A stretch of 64,000 nucleotides of DNA, taken from positions 5,208,001-5,272,000 of the forward strand of contig OZ245730.1 of NCBI GenBank assembly GCA_965227145.1. The letters are read 5' to 3'. Positions 60,729 through 64,000 of this stretch are shown here, piece after piece. The number at the start of each line of letters is the position of its first letter. Position 1 is the first letter of the stretch. The notes under the pieces are model-generated. The model ran no database searches, had not been told where the DNA came from, and saw only the letters and a program-made list of their open reading frames with translations. Both the position numbers and the translations under genes were made by a program. Source of the DNA: JACKAQ01 sp965227145. Its GTDB lineage: Bacteria; Calditrichota; Calditrichia; RBG-13-44-9; J075.

Positions 60729-61409
60729 TCAGCGGGTCAATTTGGGAAGTTTCGGGTGCGGTTTTTTGCGATATTCCAGCTCGGCAATCGCTTCCTCAAT
60801 TTCGCTGCGGGGCAAATTTCCGGCGCTCAGTTCGACGTCGCTCCGGCGGAGCAAATCGCGCAAAAAATCCTGCGCTTCGTCGAACGAAATCATTTGTTGA
60901 GCGACCTGCTCAAACAGCACATCTTCGCATTTGGCGAATGCGCCGAGCGTTTCGTAATAATTGCGGAGCGCGCCCAAAATTGCGGCTGTCCGCGATTCCG
61001 CCGGAACGACTGCCAGCATTTCCGGAAACGCTGCGGCAAATTCCGTTTCCCGCAGTACCGGGCTTTCTTCGAGCGCTATCGTCAATAAAAACAACGCTTT
61101 TTGATTGAGCAGCAATCGCCGGTTTTCGTCCAGTTCATCCGCAAAACGGCTGGCTTTTTCGTGAAGCAGCATCGCCGCGGCGAGGCATTTTCCGGCGTCC
61201 AACTCCACATCCGGTTGAAAAAACTTGCGCAGCGCAGGCTCATCCAGCGCGTCCAGCAATTTCAAATCGAAGCCCAGCAAGGTTTTCCCGCCGGTTTCGA
61301 AGTGCCGTTCCAACCCACGGCGATCACCCGTTTGTTCCGCCTGCAAAATCGCCCGAAGCGCTTTTCCCAACTGCTCAATTAATCTGCGCACATAATCACT
61401 TTGAATCAT
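60729..61409 (-). CDS. DUF6483-like hypothetical protein
   Basis: A 226-residue helical, cytoplasmic protein starting MIQSDYVRRLIEQLGKALRA, a start shared with DUF6483-type proteins of Firmicutes and other bacteria. It contains LDENRRLLLNQKALFLLTIA and an acidic C-terminal region. No catalytic motif is visible. Function unknown; it is not clearly in an operon. Confidence 0.7.
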   Translation of the reverse strand: MIQSDYVRRLIEQLGKALRAILQAEQTGDRRGLERHFETGGKTLLGFDLKLLDALDEPALRKFFQPDVELDAGKCLAAAMLLHEKASRFADELDENRRLLLNQKALFLLTIALEESPVLRETEFAAAFPEMLAVVPAESRTAAILGALRNYYETLGAFAKCEDVLFEQVAQQMISFDEAQDFLRDLLRRSDVELSAGNLPRSEIEEAIAELEYRKKPHPKLPKLTR

Positions 61410-61571
61410 AACTTCCGGCTCGCCCAGTTTTTCCGATAGTCGTTTGGTTTTTGCGAAAACTTGCTTATTTTTTCAGGTTTGCCATTCGCAATTGGCAACT
61501 TTAACCAGTGGAATGTAGAATGCCCGGAATCCGGTTTCAACCAAAAAATCGAATAACATACTGACAATTTT

Positions 61572-61817
61572 ATGAAAAAATACAAACTTGCGATAGATAT
61601 CTTCGGCTGGATCGGTATGGTGCTGATTCTCGTTGCATACGGCTTGATTACATTGAAAATGGTGGATAGCTCTTCGGTTAATTATCAATTGATGAACGCC
61701 GCCGGCAGCGTCGGATTGATTGCAAATGCGCTGTTTTACAAAGCATATCCGCTGTTTATTTTGAACGTTATTTGGGAATTAATTGCCCTGTACGGATTGT
61801 ACACAAGTCTTTTTTAA
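61572..61817 (+). CDS. Small membrane protein (CBU_0592-like)
   Basis: An 81-residue protein with three hydrophobic segments: IFGWIGMVLILVAYGLITLK, the middle NAAGSVGLIANALFYKAYP, and LFILNVIWELIALYGLY. The pattern matches the small CBU_0592-type membrane family of unknown role. It precedes the uridine kinase gene by 36 bases and could share its transcript. Confidence 0.75.
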   Translation: MKKYKLAIDIFGWIGMVLILVAYGLITLKMVDSSSVNYQLMNAAGSVGLIANALFYKAYPLFILNVIWELIALYGLYTSLF

Positions 61818-61852
61818 GTATCTGTTTTAACAATAGTTAGGTTGAGTATCAA

Positions 61853-62479
61853 ATGGAAAAACATGGCATTTTAATTGGACTTGGCGGGGCGAGCGGCTCC
61901 GGAAAAACACTGGTTGCAAAAACGCTGCACCGTTCGCTCGGTTCGGACAAAGTGGCGATTATTCAGGAAGATGCGTATTACCGCGATTTGGGCGATATGC
62001 CCATCGAGGAACGCGCCAAATTCAACTACGATCACCCGGATGCGTTCGACCACGGTTTGCTGATTTCGCACTGCCACCAGATGCTCAACGGCGAAGTGAT
62101 CGAGCAGCCCATTTACGATTACAAAACGCATTCGCGAACCAGCGAAACCCGGAAAATCGGACCGCACCAGATTATTATTTTAGAAGGTATTTTGATTTTG
62201 GCGATTCCCGGATTGCGGGATTTGATGGACATCAAAATTTTTGTGGATACGGACCCGGACATCTGTCTGATCCGCCGGTTGCAGCGGGATATTAACGAAC
62301 GCGGGCGCTCGGTGGATTCGGTGCTGGCGCAATATCAGGAAACGGTTCGCCCGATGTATCTGCAATTTATCGAGCCGTCCAAACGTTATGCGGATATCAT
62401 CATTCCGCGCGGCGGCAGAAATCACATCGCGATCGATATCGTGAAAAGCAAAATCACTCAGCTACTCGGTGAGTCGTAA
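61853..62479 (+). CDS. udk: Uridine kinase
   Basis: A 208-residue uridine/cytidine kinase of standard length. Walker A is GGASGSGKTLVAKTL, then IIQEDAYYRD, FNYDHPDAFDHGLL, PIYDYKTHSRTSET, the Walker-B-like IIILEGILIL, and VDTDPDICLIRRLQRDINERGRS. It phosphorylates uridine and cytidine in pyrimidine salvage. Its 3' end overlaps the convergent crtW gene by 26 bases. Confidence 0.96.
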   Translation: MEKHGILIGLGGASGSGKTLVAKTLHRSLGSDKVAIIQEDAYYRDLGDMPIEERAKFNYDHPDAFDHGLLISHCHQMLNGEVIEQPIYDYKTHSRTSETRKIGPHQIIILEGILILAIPGLRDLMDIKIFVDTDPDICLIRRLQRDINERGRSVDSVLAQYQETVRPMYLQFIEPSKRYADIIIPRGGRNHIAIDIVKSKITQLLGES

Positions 62480-63200
62480 CCGCATTCTTGCGCGTTGCCG
62501 GCAATTTCCACCACGGCACATGCGGATACGCATGATGCTCCCAATGATACCCGCCAAAATGATAGCACGTCAACAATGACAGCATCGGACTGAACGAATT
62601 GCTTCGCGCCCGGTGCTCATCGCTAAAACCGGCTTCCTCTTCGCGATGCGGCAAAAACGTGCCAAAATAAAACAGTTGAAACGTGCTCAATAGCGAGGGA
62701 ATCACCCAAAACAGCACCAGATTAAGCGCCGGAACGCCGGCCACATGCTCCAGAAAATTGAAAATCAACGCCATTCCGGCAACCTGCCACCAGCTGATGT
62801 AACTCCACAAAAAATGGCCGTACCAGCGCAAAAACTGGGGGTGCTCGCCATCGTGAAAATCGGGATCGTCGCCGCTGGCGGGATGGCGGTGGTGCTCCCA
62901 ATGTTTTTCGTGCAATTTGTTGAATGAAAACAGCGCGTACAGCGCAACGCAAAGCGTACCGATGGCGTTGTTCAATCCGTGATTGGCGGGCGTTACGCAG
63001 CCATGCATCGCATCGTGCGCGGTGATAAACAAACCGGTGTACAGAAAGATTTGCAGCACAATGCCCAACGGCACCAGCGCCAACGGCAGCGTGCTCAAAT
63101 CGCGGGAAACCCAGAAAATCAGGTTCGCCGCCCACAGAAAAATAATGCCTGCGGCGATAGCAAATCCGGTTCGGGAAATTTGTTGTTTGTCGTATTTCAT
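62454..63200 (-). CDS. crtW: Beta-carotene ketolase, CrtW-type
   Basis: A 248-residue membrane fatty-acid-desaturase-fold enzyme with di-iron histidines in HDAMHG, KHWEHHRHP and YHWEHHAYPHVPWWKLP, and the tail ATRKN. These are characteristic of CrtW, which adds 4-keto groups to beta-carotene and related carotenoids. The 3' neighbour on the same strand is udk (convergent), and the upstream same-strand gene is a carotenoid-biosynthesis (cruF-like) gene, which supports the assignment. No clear Shine-Dalgarno; the leader is TTATCCATTGTCCTTTGCT. Confidence 0.9.
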   Translation of the reverse strand: MKYDKQQISRTGFAIAAGIIFLWAANLIFWVSRDLSTLPLALVPLGIVLQIFLYTGLFITAHDAMHGCVTPANHGLNNAIGTLCVALYALFSFNKLHEKHWEHHRHPASGDDPDFHDGEHPQFLRWYGHFLWSYISWWQVAGMALIFNFLEHVAGVPALNLVLFWVIPSLLSTFQLFYFGTFLPHREEEAGFSDEHRARSNSFSPMLSLLTCYHFGGYHWEHHAYPHVPWWKLPATRKNAVTTHRVAE

Positions 63201-63282
63201 AGCAAAGGACAATGGATAAGTGATAATGGATAAGTTTAGATTTTATTCATGCTTAGAAGAAATTCAGAATTTCATTTTATAT

Positions 63283-63312
63283 CGGGAGATTCCTGCCTGC
63301 GCAGGAATGACC
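63283..63312. repeat. Dispersed palindromic repeat, single unit
   Basis: CGGGAGATTCCTGCCTGCGCAGG with AATGAC in the gap between crtW and the cruF-like gene. Same family as at 4115, with one arm. Confidence 0.75.
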
Positions 63313-63391
63313 GTTGCCGTTATCGCTGCGATTTTAAGGGTCACCTGCGAGATACTGAAAATTATCGGATCAGCCCAACATTCATTATATA

Positions 63392-64000
63392 TCAGGCAAA
63401 AAGCACCATTGCGAAATACAGCAATTGCGCAACATACGCGTGAAAGGCAATTTTTGGCAGCGATTGGCGGAAGAGTTGCCACCGGAACGCGATGCCCGCA
63501 AAAATGGCGCTCACAACAAACCAGGCCAGATAATTTTTCAGCGGAACGGCTGCGCTAAACCAGTGCCAATAGTTGAGGCGAATGGCGGCGGGTTCCATCA
63601 CGGCGTCGAACAGCACCATCAGCACACCGATAGCGCCGGCAAACAGCGGCAGATTTGCGAGCCATTTTTGGGGCAACAATCGCTGCGCAACCGCAACGGA
63701 CGAAATCAGCATCACCAGCCAGGCAAAACCGATGGCAACGGGCACACTGCCGATTTGCGGCTGCAGCGTTGCGCCGTATTCGTAACTCCCGAAAATTTCG
63801 CCGGTGTGAACGCCCGCAAATTCAATCCAAAATGTTGTCAAAACGACTGCGCTGCACCACACCGCATATTTCCGGCGAATGCCGGAATCCGCAAAAAGTT
63901 GCCACACTTCCCACGCCACCCACAGCGCCAGACCGGAAATTACCGCCCCGGCGGAAGTGCGCATCACCGTTTGGAAAACGCCGATCACATGCCACAATCC
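63392..64000 (-). CDS. CruF-like carotenoid biosynthesis membrane protein (5' truncated)
   Basis: A protein of the carotenoid-biosynthesis family DUF422/CruF (carotenoid 1',2'-hydratase-like). It has about six or seven hydrophobic segments; GYEYGATLQPQIGSVPVAIGFAW-type block (residues ~75-95) and FDAVMEPAAIRLNYWHW are characteristic. The frame is open to the right edge, so its start lies beyond the window. Together with crtW, it suggests production of a ketolated, hydroxylated carotenoid. Confidence 0.83.
   Translation of the reverse strand, partial: GLWHVIGVFQTVMRTSAGAVISGLALWVAWEVWQLFADSGIRRKYAVWCSAVVLTTFWIEFAGVHTGEIFGSYEYGATLQPQIGSVPVAIGFAWLVMLISSVAVAQRLLPQKWLANLPLFAGAIGVLMVLFDAVMEPAAIRLNYWHWFSAAVPLKNYLAWFVVSAIFAGIAFRWQLFRQSLPKIAFHAYVAQLLYFAMVLFA

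Noticed and set aside
1..64000. tRNA, rRNA, CRISPR arrays, prophage or IS transposases
   Set aside because: No cloverleaf-like sequence, rRNA segment, regularly spaced repeat array, integrase or transposase frame was seen while reading the spacers.

Overview
The window looks like a chromosomal segment from a free-living Gram-negative bacterium of the FCB group, most plausibly Calditrichota or a neighbour such as KSB1 or Ignavibacteriota. The reasons are five secreted proteins with an 'NPFNP' C-terminal sorting tail, an Omp85-type outer-membrane protein, several lipoproteins, and a mannosylglycerate (compatible-solute) operon of the kind found in thermophilic or marine bacteria. The lineage is inferred from protein style; there is no rRNA, tRNA, CRISPR array, prophage or recognisable IS element here.

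Layout. 1-13.9 kb: the end of an ABC-2 exporter operon, a beta-propeller surface protein, endonuclease VIII (nei), an iodotyrosine-deiodinase-like flavoprotein, a TlpA-type thioredoxin, an M24 peptidase, a cold-shock protein, a DUF790 nuclease-like protein, an alpha-oxoamine synthase, an RraA-family protein, and an AT-richer pair encoding a secreted protein (with a G10 tract in its signal sequence) and a propeller lipoprotein. 14-23.5 kb: an MFS-PlsC lysophospholipid fusion, an M1 peptidase, a response regulator, an acyltransferase/arginine-deiminase-like fusion, formate-THF ligase and a radical SAM protein. 23.8-33.4 kb: a metallopeptidase/propeller/barrel outer-membrane protein, the operon GH38 mannosidase-mpgS-mpgP with ATGA overlaps, and a tandem DUF2911 protein. 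33.6-37.9 kb: two toxin-antitoxin pairs around an SLC12-type transporter, then a methyltransferase. 37.9-43.8 kb: the aromatic amino-acid cluster (DAHP synthase-chorismate mutase, aroA, aroC) and ftcD. 44-50.8 kb: two large von Willebrand-type secreted proteins, DinB-like, lipoprotein and epimerase genes. 50.8-60 kb: two MacB/FtsX-type permeases, a BASS-family transporter and a 997-residue FG-GAP surface protein. 60-64 kb: a CopG/MazF pair, small hypotheticals, uridine kinase, crtW and a cruF-like gene.

The most striking regulatory structure is in front of the DAHP synthase-chorismate mutase gene: a 28-codon leader ORF with nine Phe, two Tyr and one Trp codon, followed by perfectly complementary antiterminator and terminator segments. 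It has the anatomy of a Phe-responsive transcription attenuator, in a phylum where such systems are not well known. The same aro cluster is interrupted between aroA and aroC by a 541-bp module bounded by inverted repeats and carrying a GxxExxY-family gene with an in-frame TGA. At least four other intergenic spacers carry related inverted-terminus modules, and several also carry a second dispersed palindrome family, so the spacers of this genome are rich in small repeat elements.
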